From Pseudoflavonifractor_A sp022772585 (GTDB lineage: Bacteria > Bacillota > Clostridia > Oscillospirales > Oscillospiraceae): a stretch of DNA of 64,000 nucleotides. A model generated the notes under the pieces. That model was not told the DNA's origin, made no database searches, and saw nothing but the letters and a program-made list of their open reading frames with translations. Within the stretch, counting starts at the first letter, position 1. Each line of letters opens with the position of its first letter. The position numbers were made by a program, and so were the translations under genes. The stretch covers positions 41,276 to 105,275 of the forward strand of contig NZ_JBQHUB010000007.1 of assembly GCF_052065415.1 (NCBI RefSeq). Direction: 5' to 3'. Shown here piece by piece: positions 34,855 to 43,168 of the stretch.

Positions 34855-37319
34855 TCATCCTCCTTTTTCAGTTCCTGGGGTTTGGTGGTCATAATGCGGT
34901 ACAGCTCGGTGTTCTTCGGGAAATGGTCCACGAAAGGCAGGATCGTGGAGCCATAGAACAGCAGGCCCTCGCCCTCGCTGGAGTGGGTCACATAGCTGAG
35001 CTGGTGCGGGGAAATGCCCAGCTGTTTGGCGAGAATCTGCCGGTCCCCGCCCGCCTGGTTGAGCATATACACGAAGTCGGAGTTCTCAAAGATGTTCTCC
35101 ACCTCGCGGGAAGAAAGCAGGTCTTTGACATTCTGCGTGATGCCGGTGGGGATGCCGCCCCACTTGCGGAACCGCTTCCAAATCTCCACCGTGTAGGCGG
35201 CGGTCTGTTCCTCTTTCAGAAGCAGGTGCATCTCGTCGATGTAGTAGCGGGTGGACTTGTGAGCGGCGCGGTTGATGGTGACGCGGTTCCACACCTGGTC
35301 CTGGACCACCAGCATACCGATCTTTTTCAGTTGCTTGCCCAGCTCCTTGATGTCATAGCAGACAATGCGGTTGTTGATGTCCACATTGCTCTGGTGGTTG
35401 AACACATTGAGGGAGCCGGTCACATAGATTTCCAGTGCCGTGGCGATGTACTGTGCCTCTTTTTCCTCCTGTGTCCGCAGCAGGTTGTAAAGGTCCTCCA
35501 GGATAGGCATATTCTCCGGGCGGGGGTCATTGAGGTAAGTCTGATAGACCAGCCGCACACAGCGGTCAATGATGGTTTTCTGCACCGGCTGCAGGCCCTC
35601 TTTGCCGCCCACAATCAGTTCGCACAAGCTGAGAATGAAGTCAGACTTGAGGGACAACGGACTTTCATCGTCCGAGTAGTCCAGGTTCAAATCCATCGGG
35701 TTGATGTAGTTGGTGGAGGTGGGCGAAATCTTGATGACTTGCCCATGCAGGCGCTCCACCAGGGGCGCATACTCGGCCTCCGGGTCACAGATGATGATGT
35801 CATCATTGGTGAGCAGGAAACAGTTGGCGATCTCGCGCTTGGCGCTGAAGGACTTGCCGGAACCAGGGGTGCCGAGAATCAGGCCGTTGGGGTTTTTCAG
35901 CAGCTTGCGGTCCACCATGATGAGGTTGTTGGACAGGGCGTTGATCCCGTAGTACAGCGCCTCTTTGCCGTTCTGGAAAAGCTCCTGGGTGGTGAACGGA
36001 ACAAAGATAGCCGTGGAACTGGTGGTCAGCCCTCGCTGAATCTCGATCTGATTGAGGCCCAGGGGCAGCGCGGACATCAGCCCTTCTTCCTGCTGGAAGT
36101 CCAGCCGGGTCAGCTGGCAGTTGTACTTCTGCGCGATGGAGCTGGCCTGGAACACATTGTTGCCCAGCTGCCGGGGATTGTCCGCCGTGTTCAGCACCAG
36201 GAAGGTCACAAGGAACATTCGCTCGTTCCGGCTCTGCAAGTCCTGCAAGAGCTTCTTGGCCTCGGCACCGTAGGTGGCGAGGTCGGACGGGATAATGTCC
36301 ATGTCATATCCAGCGCGGACGGCCTTTTTCTGTTCCTCGATTTTAGATTTATCCAGGTCGGTGATTTTCCGTTTGACCGTCTTGATGGCCTTGATCTGGT
36401 CTACGGACTGGATATGCAGGCTGACGATCAGAGAGCTTTCCATATCCAGAAAATCAGCCAGCATCCGGTCATTCAGCTCCGGCGCGAGAATCTGCAAAAA
36501 AGAAACAGTCCCGTATTTTTTACCCATACGGAACTGCTTGCCGGTGCGGAACTCGAAGCCGGACGGTGCGATGAAATCCTTGGTGGACAGACCGGACGAA
36601 GCCAGCCACTCCCATTCAAAGCGGAACGGCACCTGTTCATCCATGTGGAAAATGCCGTGAAGCTGTGCCAGCCGCGCCTTGCCGTCCAGGGTCTCGGCGG
36701 CCACGCCCAGGCGCTTGAAGTTGTTGAGAATGTCGGTCTCAATGCGCTCCAGACGGGGCTTGGCGGCCTTGAGGCTGTCGGCGTCGATGCCGAAAGTCAG
36801 GTACTTGGTCTTGATAAGACCGTTGTTGCCTCTTGCCAGCTGGTTTTGCAGCATGGTGGTGTACTCCACCCGGATGGTGTCAAAATCATCCCCCTGGAGA
36901 GGAATGTTGATGGCGTGGGCAAAGGTTTCCTCAGAGGCCGCCAGGTTCAAAAAGGACAGCTGAAACTGAATGGAACTGTCGAAGTAGTTGAGGAAATCGC
37001 ACCAGCCCTCGAAGATTGCTGTCTTGTCCTCATTCTGCGAGAGCTGATAGTTGATGTCTTGGAACTGGATGGTCTTGGTGTAATGGCTGTCTGCCACCCG
37101 GCAGATACCGTCCGGCCACATCCGTTCATAGGGGATGCTGTCCTGAGCCGACTTTTCTTTTCGGTCCGTGCGGTTGGCGCGGGCGATGGCGGTCTCGATC
37201 TGCTTTCTGTCGGCACGGGACAGCTTTTTTATCTTTTTCTGATTAACTGGCTGCGCGGTCTTTTCGTCTTTTCCGAACAGCCGGTGCAGCCAGCTTTTGA
37301 TTGCCGTGAACAATGTCAT
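34851..37319 (-). CDS. VirB4-family conjugation ATPase
   Basis: An 822-residue VirB4/TraE-type ATPase (CD1110 group) powering type IV secretion. Walker A is ILGTPGSGKSFSAKRE (about 482-496), Walker B is DIIICDPEAEY just after, and a further motif YYIDEMHLLLKE lies near residue 690. The N-terminal domain carries the usual VirB4 alpha/beta region. The ATG at 37319 lies inside the prgI gene (77-bp overlap) with AAGGAGG only 3-4 nt upstream, a short spacing; longer in-frame extensions upstream look like read-through of another frame. It is located at the inner membrane face. Confidence 0.93.
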   Translation of the reverse strand: MTLFTAIKSWLHRLFGKDEKTAQPVNQKKIKKLSRADRKQIETAIARANRTDRKEKSAQDSIPYERMWPDGICRVADSHYTKTIQFQDINYQLSQNEDKTAIFEGWCDFLNYFDSSIQFQLSFLNLAASEETFAHAINIPLQGDDFDTIRVEYTTMLQNQLARGNNGLIKTKYLTFGIDADSLKAAKPRLERIETDILNNFKRLGVAAETLDGKARLAQLHGIFHMDEQVPFRFEWEWLASSGLSTKDFIAPSGFEFRTGKQFRMGKKYGTVSFLQILAPELNDRMLADFLDMESSLIVSLHIQSVDQIKAIKTVKRKITDLDKSKIEEQKKAVRAGYDMDIIPSDLATYGAEAKKLLQDLQSRNERMFLVTFLVLNTADNPRQLGNNVFQASSIAQKYNCQLTRLDFQQEEGLMSALPLGLNQIEIQRGLTTSSTAIFVPFTTQELFQNGKEALYYGINALSNNLIMVDRKLLKNPNGLILGTPGSGKSFSAKREIANCFLLTNDDIIICDPEAEYAPLVERLHGQVIKISPTSTNYINPMDLNLDYSDDESPLSLKSDFILSLCELIVGGKEGLQPVQKTIIDRCVRLVYQTYLNDPRPENMPILEDLYNLLRTQEEKEAQYIATALEIYVTGSLNVFNHQSNVDINNRIVCYDIKELGKQLKKIGMLVVQDQVWNRVTINRAAHKSTRYYIDEMHLLLKEEQTAAYTVEIWKRFRKWGGIPTGITQNVKDLLSSREVENIFENSDFVYMLNQAGGDRQILAKQLGISPHQLSYVTHSSEGEGLLFYGSTILPFVDHFPKNTELYRIMTTKPQELKKEDE

Positions 37320-37665
37320 ACACCTCCTTGTCGAGTTTTTCCTGCCGTTCCAGAACGGCATAGAAGTTGTTGGTCTTATACGGGCGCTCCTTGGGCCGGA
37401 TGACGGCCACCTTGATGATGTTGCCCACGATCTTTTCCAGGGGCTGACCGTGCTTCTCATACATCGCCAGCATGAAGAAGGGCAGCATGACCAGCATCAT
37501 ACACATGGCAGCCACGCTGTTTCCCACAGGCCCCCGGAGCAAAAAGAAAAGCGGTACGCCGATGAGCGCCCCGCCGCCGAAGCAGACCAGCTGCCTCTTG
37601 GTCAAGTTGAACGCGACCTTGGTTTTGACTTTCGTCAGGTCTTTGGGTACGGGTACATAAGCCAT
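37243..37665 (-). CDS. prgI: PrgI-family membrane protein
   Basis: A 140-residue protein beginning MAYVPVPKDLTKVKTKVAFNL, with two adjacent membrane helices (about 30-48 and 52-70) and a basic cytoplasmic C terminus. This is the PrgI/TcpE-like component that pairs with VirB4 in Gram-positive conjugation systems. AAGGAGG lies 7-8 nt before ATG 37665. The gene overlaps virB4 by 77 bp, typical of tightly coupled partners. Confidence 0.88.
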   Translation of the reverse strand: MAYVPVPKDLTKVKTKVAFNLTKRQLVCFGGGALIGVPLFFLLRGPVGNSVAAMCMMLVMLPFFMLAMYEKHGQPLEKIVGNIIKVAVIRPKERPYKTNNFYAVLERQEKLDKEVYDIVHGNQKLAAPAVRKRRKDRAAS

Positions 37666-37682
37666 TGGGATTACCTCCTTCT

Positions 37683-38219
37683 TTATGGAAATGAAATCGA
37701 GCTGTCTACTTCGTTGCCCCACGCATCCCATCCCGGTGCGGTTTGACGGGCAAACAGCTCAATGCGCGGCAAATCACCCATGAGTTCCACAATGTGATCC
37801 CTAACAATGTCGGGTTTCTTGCTGTGCTGCTCAACAGGTGCAAAAACCAGCTGCCGGACGCTGGCGCTCTTTCTCTTGGGTTTTCCTTTCACAGCCAGCA
37901 GACAAATCTCAGCGTTGCTTCGCGTCCACCAGCCAAGGCCCAAGAAGAAACCGCTGCCGGATTTATTCTGCTTGAGCCAGACAAACGCAAAGGTTTTGAA
38001 AGTGAATCCCCACGCCGTAATGAGTTTCAGCGCTTCGGGCAGTTTGGGAAAGGTACACCACAGAAACAAAACACTTGTATCGGCTGCCAGCGTAGATACC
38101 GGAAGCTGGTACAGCTGTTCATCCGGCATGGTTGGGTAATGGTTTTGGGCTGCCCCGCTTACTTTGCCGCTCCGGTAGCTCCAGGGAGGATCTGCATAAA
38201 TGATTTGATATTTCCCCAT
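37683..38219 (-). CDS. MT-A70 family adenine methyltransferase
   Basis: A 178-residue N6-adenine methyltransferase of the MT-A70 group. The catalytic DPPW is at residues 10-13, followed by the family signatures LFLWCTFPKLPEAL and FVWLKQNKSG. No restriction endonuclease lies beside it. It sits in the middle of the transfer operon, between virB6 and prgI, so its likely task is marking element DNA against restriction or regulating transfer. An RNA substrate is formally possible for this family. Confidence 0.9.
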   Translation of the reverse strand: MGKYQIIYADPPWSYRSGKVSGAAQNHYPTMPDEQLYQLPVSTLAADTSVLFLWCTFPKLPEALKLITAWGFTFKTFAFVWLKQNKSGSGFFLGLGWWTRSNAEICLLAVKGKPKRKSASVRQLVFAPVEQHSKKPDIVRDHIVELMGDLPRIELFARQTAPGWDAWGNEVDSSISFP

Positions 38220-38230
38220 ACAGACCCTCC

Positions 38231-39100
38231 TTAGTGTGCATTGAACACGGACTTTACAAGGCTTCCGGTCTTAAAGAGGGTAAAGCACAACAGGACCGTA
38301 TAGCCCACACAGCTCCAGATGGCCATAATGATGTCGGATTCGGTGGCGATACTCTGCACCAGCACGGCGTAGATCGCCACACAGACAATAATGAGAAATG
38401 CCTGGAAGCCCAGAGCAATCAACGAGCGCAGATAGTTCTGCCCCATGCCGCCCCATTCTTTGCCCATCATAGTGGCCATAGGGATGGGGGCCACCGAGGT
38501 CACAAGGTAAATCTCAATCATACGGCCATAGATCACGATAAAAATGCAAATGTAAAGCGCCCACATGGTAATGCCGATAAAGAGCGACTGGAACCACAGG
38601 CCGAACAACGGCCCCAGGTCCATATCCATCAGCCGGGATTCCATATCGGTCAGGACAGAGGAGATGTCGATGGAAGCGTCGGAACCGATGATACCCGCCG
38701 CCTGCGCCACCACGCTTTGGGCGGCGTCAAATACGCCCATCACGATGTCCCATGTGTTGGAGACAATGATAATGGCGGCGGCAGATTTGAACACCCACTT
38801 GAAGATCATCCAGGTGTCCACATCATGCAGGTTGTTTCTATCGGTAATCATCTGAATCAGCTCCAGCGTCATCACGATAGCCAGGATCACGCCAGCAATC
38901 GGCACCATGATGGAGTTGGAGAGGTTCTGGATCATGTTGAAAATGCTTCCGTTCCAGCCCTGGGGGGTCTGGCCCACCTGCGTCGCAATGTCTGCGACCT
39001 GCTGGTTCACGCTGTCGAACATCCCCGATAAGTTGCTCATAATGCCACCTACCAACATTTCCTTGAGCCAGTCAGTAAGGGCATCGAGTAAGAAATCCAT
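38231..39100 (-). CDS. VirB6/TrbL-like channel protein (CD1112 type)
   Basis: A 289-residue polytopic membrane protein with about five or six hydrophobic segments (for example VPIAGVILAIVMTLELI and FLIIVCVAIYAVLVQ) and the MGKEWGGMGQNYLRSLIALGF loop typical of VirB6-like CD1112-family proteins. It would form part of the inner-membrane translocation channel. It lies between maff2 and the MT-A70 gene on the same transcript. Confidence 0.9.
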   Translation of the reverse strand: MDFLLDALTDWLKEMLVGGIMSNLSGMFDSVNQQVADIATQVGQTPQGWNGSIFNMIQNLSNSIMVPIAGVILAIVMTLELIQMITDRNNLHDVDTWMIFKWVFKSAAAIIIVSNTWDIVMGVFDAAQSVVAQAAGIIGSDASIDISSVLTDMESRLMDMDLGPLFGLWFQSLFIGITMWALYICIFIVIYGRMIEIYLVTSVAPIPMATMMGKEWGGMGQNYLRSLIALGFQAFLIIVCVAIYAVLVQSIATESDIIMAIWSCVGYTVLLCFTLFKTGSLVKSVFNAH

Positions 39101-39183
39101 ACGGTGTCAACCTCCTTTCAGCCGCCCCCGCTTGGGGGCAGGGGCGGCAAGGATTTCTTATGACAGCTTAACGACGGGAGCGA

Positions 39184-39402
39184 TCAGACGGTGAACAGGC
39201 CGGAGAGCAGGGGCACGAGGACCACGCCGACCACGGCCACGCCAGCGCCAGCCATGAGCTGTTTCATGCCCTGGGACTTCGCGCCGGGGTTGTCATTGCC
39301 ATAACCTTCCAGCAGGTTGATGACGCCCCAGATGCCGAGACCAGCGCCGAGGGCGATAACGAGGGTCTGAAGAACGGTGATAGCCTGATTGAAAAATGCC
39401 AT
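39184..39402 (-). CDS. Maff2-family small membrane protein
   Basis: A 72-residue protein with two membrane helices separated by a short polar loop (GYGNDNPGAKSQG), as in Maff2 mobile-element proteins and comparable in layout to VirB2-type subunits. No good ribosome binding site precedes the ATG at 39402, and an in-frame stop lies 4 codons upstream, so translation may depend on the upstream structure. It is placed between virD4 and virB6. Confidence 0.85.
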   Translation of the reverse strand: MAFFNQAITVLQTLVIALGAGLGIWGVINLLEGYGNDNPGAKSQGMKQLMAGAGVAVVGVVLVPLLSGLFTV

Positions 39403-39459
39403 AAATTATAGTTAGCCGGAATCATTTGAAAAGGTTGATTAGTCATGGTTCATAGGCAT

Positions 39460-39509
39460 ACAAAAGCCGGAGCAATCTGCCGCCCGGTTTCCGGGGGCTG
39501 ATTCCGGCT
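39460..39509 (-). terminator. Terminator-like hairpin between virD4 and maff2
   Basis: Arms AGCCGGA (39465-39471) and TCCGGCT (39503-39509) enclose an inner CCCGG/CCGGG stem and are followed on the minus strand by TTTTG. The 218-bp gap otherwise contains T-rich tracts but no gene. It probably adjusts expression between virD4 and the channel genes. Confidence 0.5.
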
Positions 39510-39620
39510 GTCCTCCTTTTTTCATTATTTTTTGGTGATTGTCCGCTTTGTACGCCAATGGCCCCATCCGGGGCGGTTGAGGCGGGTAGATAAGATCACT
39601 CCTTTCACAGCGGAACAGAT

Positions 39621-41450
39621 TTACGCGCCCTCTGCGTCTACTTCGTACACATCGTAGACCTCGTTGGGCTTGAGTTTGAGCCGTGTGGACAGGAACGCCT
39701 CGATGTCAAAGGCGTTCTTGGGGTCCGCGTCGGCGGTGTATGGGTAATTGGGGTGCTTGGTGATGTCGTACTTGTCCGAGAGGAAAGGCCGCACACCACG
39801 CAGCTGGAGGATGCACTTGCCGCCGTCCATGACGGCCAGTTCATCCTGGCTCATAAGCTCTTTGCCGAGTTTCTGATAGTTGAGGGAATGGGATGTTTCC
39901 CGCCCACGGTTCTCGCCGGTGTTGTAGGTGTCGATGGTCTCCTTGCCCAGCACAGCAGCCAGCTCCTTGAGGGTAGTCGGCTCCTTGCCGCCCAGGAAGA
40001 TAGAGGTATCCATGTTGCCGATGATGGTGTCGGCGTTGTCCTTGTAAATAGCTTTGAGCTGGGATTGTGCCTGCAATACCAGGCAGGCGGATATCTCACG
40101 GCTGCGGATGGTGGCAACCAGCTTTTCCAGCCGGGGAATCTGGCCGATGTTGGCGCACTCGTCAATGAGGCAGCGCACATGGACTGGCAGCCGCCCTCCG
40201 TACACATCGTCCGCTTTTTCGCAGAGCAGATTGAAAAGCTGGGTATAGCACATGGAGATCAAAAAGTTAAAGCTATCGTCCGTGTCGCTCATAATGAGAA
40301 ACAGAGCGGTTCGCCGGTCTCCCAGGGTGTCCAGCTCCAGCTCGTCATAGGAAGTGACCTCCCGCAGCTCCGCAATATCGAACACGGCAAGGCGCGCACC
40401 GCAGGAAATCAAGATACTCTTGGCGGTCTTACCGGCGGCCAGCTTGTACTTCTTGTACTGGCGGACCGCGAAGTGGTTGGGCTTCTCTGCCTCCAGCGCT
40501 TCAAACATCAGATCAACAGCGTTTTTGAACTCCTCGTCGTCCTCCCGAACTTCCATGCTGTTTATCATCTCGATGAGGGTGGAGAAATTCTGTTCCTCCA
40601 CCGGGGCCTCGTAGTGGATATACCCGATGAGGGCGCAGTACAAAAGTGTCTCGGCTTTGACCCAGAAATCGTCCCCGGCCTTGCCCTCGCCCTTGGTGTT
40701 GGCGATCAGCGTCGTGACCAGCTTCAAGATGTCCTTTTCCGAGTGGATGTAGGCAAAGGGGTTATAGTGCATGGACTTCTTGAAGTTGATGGTATTGAGG
40801 ACCTTGATCCGGTAAGGCTCATAGATGACCTTGCCGCACTTATCCTTCATGGGCTTGCCGTCCTTGCCCAGCTTGGGCGTCCCGCGCTGGAGCATCTTGC
40901 CGCACTCCACCAGGATGGTTCCTTTTGGGTCTGTCACCACATAGGAGCTGTGCATCTGCATCAGGTTGGGTTTCAGCCAAAACCGGGTCTTACCGGAGCC
41001 GGAGCCGCCGATTACCAGAACATTTTTGTTTCTGGCAGTCTTGGGGTCCTTGGGGCGGCTGTTCATGGTCAGGCTCTCAGTTTTCGTCAGAATCACATTA
41101 TTCTGAAACACCGGGTCGATGTAAGGCGCGATGTCCTCATGGGTTCCCCATCGGGCGGACCCGTACTCCATGCCGTGCCGGTACTTCTTGGCGTTCTTGC
41201 TCTTGAGATAGACCGCAAGCCGCAGGCCAGCGCCGCAGCACAACCCCACCAGCAGGTCCAGAGGGTGCAGGCTGGGCCACCAGCTGGCCAGCGCCACCGG
41301 CAGCGTGGAGAAGAACGAGAGCATTTTTGCCGAAGCATCCGCACCCACTGCTATCCGCCATCCTTCACCGAAGTTGGTGGCGAACAGCCCCATCAGGAGA
41401 TAGGGCAGGTTCAGCAAAAGGAGCTTCTTGATGTCAAGCTGCTTTTTCAT
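39621..41450 (-). CDS. VirD4-type coupling protein
   Basis: A 609-residue coupling ATPase (CD1115 type) that brings the relaxase-DNA complex to the channel. Two N-terminal membrane segments (about 10-35 and 45-80) are followed by Walker A VIGGSGSGKTRFW (about 146-158) and a Walker B-like region around CLIDECANIGQIPRLE (near 437). The C-terminal tail ends acidic. Its stop precedes maff2 by 218 bp; its start overlaps the pcfB stop by 4 bp. Confidence 0.95.
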   Translation of the reverse strand: MKKQLDIKKLLLLNLPYLLMGLFATNFGEGWRIAVGADASAKMLSFFSTLPVALASWWPSLHPLDLLVGLCCGAGLRLAVYLKSKNAKKYRHGMEYGSARWGTHEDIAPYIDPVFQNNVILTKTESLTMNSRPKDPKTARNKNVLVIGGSGSGKTRFWLKPNLMQMHSSYVVTDPKGTILVECGKMLQRGTPKLGKDGKPMKDKCGKVIYEPYRIKVLNTINFKKSMHYNPFAYIHSEKDILKLVTTLIANTKGEGKAGDDFWVKAETLLYCALIGYIHYEAPVEEQNFSTLIEMINSMEVREDDEEFKNAVDLMFEALEAEKPNHFAVRQYKKYKLAAGKTAKSILISCGARLAVFDIAELREVTSYDELELDTLGDRRTALFLIMSDTDDSFNFLISMCYTQLFNLLCEKADDVYGGRLPVHVRCLIDECANIGQIPRLEKLVATIRSREISACLVLQAQSQLKAIYKDNADTIIGNMDTSIFLGGKEPTTLKELAAVLGKETIDTYNTGENRGRETSHSLNYQKLGKELMSQDELAVMDGGKCILQLRGVRPFLSDKYDITKHPNYPYTADADPKNAFDIEAFLSTRLKLKPNEVYDVYEVDAEGA

Positions 41451-41947
41451 CGTTCCAGCTCCTTCCGCTTGTTCCGATCCAAGACGGCGTGCTTTACCAG
41501 CTCTTTGAACTGGCTCAATTTTGCCAGCACGGACGGACGCTCGGATTTCTCCGCCTTTCTGACTTTTTTGCTGGTGTACTCGGTAAAGGCAGCAGTCAGG
41601 GCATCCGCATCCCGGCCCTTGAAAAAGATCAGGTATTTGGGCGGGGAGCTGCTGCGGTCCTTCTTCACTGCATAGTCCACACCGTATTTCCGGGCGATCT
41701 TTTCAAACTCCTTGATGGAGGGGTCGGTGATCTCGATGTTGGAAACGCCCTGGTTCTGGCCAATCAGCTGCTTTACCGTCTGCTTGCCGTGGGGAATTAC
41801 AGGCGCATCCCGGCTTTTCTGCTTTTGCAGCTTCTTTTCCTTGCGGTGGGCAAGGTACTTGGTGATGGCGGCTTTCAGCAGCCGCCCGGTGAACTTTGTT
41901 CCGCTGACTACCAGCGTCAAAGTCCTGTTTTCCACTTCCTCCTGCAT
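41447..41947 (-). CDS. pcfB: PcfB-family protein (DUF3801)
   Basis: A 166-residue basic protein matching PcfB of pCF10-type conjugation systems, with the conserved middle region IEITDPSIKEFEKIARKYG and YLIFFKGRDADALTAAF. In those systems PcfB pairs with the coupling protein and relaxase. The 4-bp overlap with virD4 agrees. GGAGGCGAG lies upstream of ATG 41947. Confidence 0.88.
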   Translation of the reverse strand: MQEEVENRTLTLVVSGTKFTGRLLKAAITKYLAHRKEKKLQKQKSRDAPVIPHGKQTVKQLIGQNQGVSNIEITDPSIKEFEKIARKYGVDYAVKKDRSSSPPKYLIFFKGRDADALTAAFTEYTSKKVRKAEKSERPSVLAKLSQFKELVKHAVLDRNKRKELER

Positions 41948-41994
41948 TTTTCTCGCCTCCTTTCCACGGATTTTGCAGGGGTGGCACTTGAATA

Positions 41995-42036
41995 CTAAGG
42001 CGGGACCACCAGCCGCCGCAGCAGATATTTCATCAT
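41995..42036 (-). CDS. Possible 13-residue micro-ORF
   Basis: ATG at 42036 is preceded by AAAAGGAG 8 nt upstream and encodes MMKYLLRRLVVPP before TAG. It sits in the 100-bp gap between the DUF5720-like gene and pcfB. It may be a leader peptide or a tiny protein; only the ribosome binding site argues for translation. Confidence 0.3.
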   Translation of the reverse strand: MMKYLLRRLVVPP

Positions 42037-42048
42037 GGCAGACTCCTT

Positions 42049-42360
42049 TTAGCGCAGCTGGTCGGAGCGGTCATAGTACAGATGGCCCTGGCGCACCTTG
42101 GCATGGCTGAGAATCTTGATATGGCCCTTTTCCTGGTTCTCCAGGCTTTTCTGGTATCCGGCCTCCGTCAGAAACAGGCGGGTCCGTTCCCCTTTCCAGC
42201 CCACCGGAGAATCGTCGGTCAGCACATCGAAGATAATCATGTGCCGGGTATCCTCGGCAAACCGCTCCAAATCCATGTACTCATGGCCGTGATAGTTCTG
42301 CGCCCCAGCCTTAAGGCGCATTTCCTCCATCAGCTGCCCCATGGTTTTCCTTTCCGACAT
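42049..42360 (-). CDS. DUF5720-like ICE protein, copy A
   Basis: A 103-residue protein with the pattern 'DLERFAEDTRHMIIFDVLTDDSPVGWKGERTRLFLTEAGYQKSL'. It resembles the protein at 44344-44619 over most of its length, so the two are diverged paralogues. Function is unknown; the DUF5720 label is from memory of similar ICE proteins. Confidence 0.7.
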   Translation of the reverse strand: MSERKTMGQLMEEMRLKAGAQNYHGHEYMDLERFAEDTRHMIIFDVLTDDSPVGWKGERTRLFLTEAGYQKSLENQEKGHIKILSHAKVRQGHLYYDRSDQLR

Positions 42361-42384
42361 TGAAAAGCCTCCTTTCGCTTGCTC

Positions 42385-43122
42385 TTACACAACCATCAGA
42401 ATCAAATCCCGCAGCTCGGCAAAATACAGCTTGCCTTGGGGCGTCACCAGCGTATAAGAGCCAAAGTGTCCATGGTTGTAGTAATCCTTCACACAGAACA
42501 GACCGTCGTTGGAGGGCTTCGCATAAGGCAGTACATTCCCGGATGCCGTGCGGTAGACAAACCGCTGTTCCAGCAGAAACCGGACAAACCGGCGCTCCGG
42601 CACAACCAGCTCTTTGGCGGTGGTGCGGAGGTTGGTGCTGTGATTGAGGTCGATGAACAGGTCATAAAAGGCGGCCTTGCTTTCCAGCAGGGCCTTTTCC
42701 TCACGCAGCGCCGCATTTTCTTCCCGCTCAGCCAGCAGTTCGGAACAGAGCTTCAGCAGCGCCTCCGGGGAGGTAGCCACTTCCCACAGTTTTTCCTTGG
42801 TCATGTAGGCTCCGTGCTTGCGGATGGTGGGCAGCACCTCGTCGAACACCCAGCGTTCAAACCGTTCCGCAGAGGGCAGCTTGCTGTGGACGATGAGGCG
42901 GTAGACATCGCCTTCGGGAATAAACAAGAGCTTTTGGATACCGCCATTTGTAGGGGCTTCCATTTTGGAAACCCCTTTGCAGTGAGTGTTTACCGCTTTG
43001 GTGGGTATCGCATACCCCAAAGCCCTCGCCACATCCGTTCCGCAGAACAGATACTTGCCGTTTTCCTCAATGACCCGGACAGAGCCGAACTCCGGGTTTT
43101 TGAAAATTTCCATCTGATTCAT
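42385..43122 (-). CDS. BRO-N/KilAC-type antirepressor
   Basis: A 245-residue protein. Residues 1-100 are a BRO-N domain (FGSVRVIEENGKYLFCGTDVARALGY, then RFERWVFDEVLPTIRKHG). A coiled coil spans about 120-150, and the C-terminal third is a KilAC-like domain (VPERRFVRFLLEQRFVYR). Such proteins are phage and ICE antirepressors that relieve repression of the element. It is encoded between the DUF5720-like and DUF6017 genes; its target repressor is not in view. Confidence 0.85.
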   Translation of the reverse strand: MNQMEIFKNPEFGSVRVIEENGKYLFCGTDVARALGYAIPTKAVNTHCKGVSKMEAPTNGGIQKLLFIPEGDVYRLIVHSKLPSAERFERWVFDEVLPTIRKHGAYMTKEKLWEVATSPEALLKLCSELLAEREENAALREEKALLESKAAFYDLFIDLNHSTNLRTTAKELVVPERRFVRFLLEQRFVYRTASGNVLPYAKPSNDGLFCVKDYYNHGHFGSYTLVTPQGKLYFAELRDLILMVV

Positions 43123-43140
43123 GTCGTGCCTCCTTTGGCA

Positions 43141-43168
43141 TAAGAAAAGGCGGCCTCACCAGCCGCCT
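43141..43168 (-). terminator. Hairpin after the DUF6017 gene
   Basis: Arms AGGCGGC (43148-43154) and GCCGCCT (43162-43168) overlap the DUF6017 stop codon and are followed on the minus strand by TTTTCTTA. It may partly terminate the transcript before the antirepressor gene. Confidence 0.5.

Noticed and set aside
34923..37403. 826-codon plus-strand open frame opposite virB4
   Set aside because: No domain, no ribosome binding site, fully antisense to a certain ATPase gene.
39402..39410. TATAAT just before the maff2 ATG as promoter of a leaderless mRNA
   Set aside because: Only 2 bp separate the box from the ATG, so the transcript would start inside the gene; no -35 box fits.
39753..41675. 640-codon plus-strand open frame opposite virD4
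   Set aside because: Codon shadow of the coupling protein gene.
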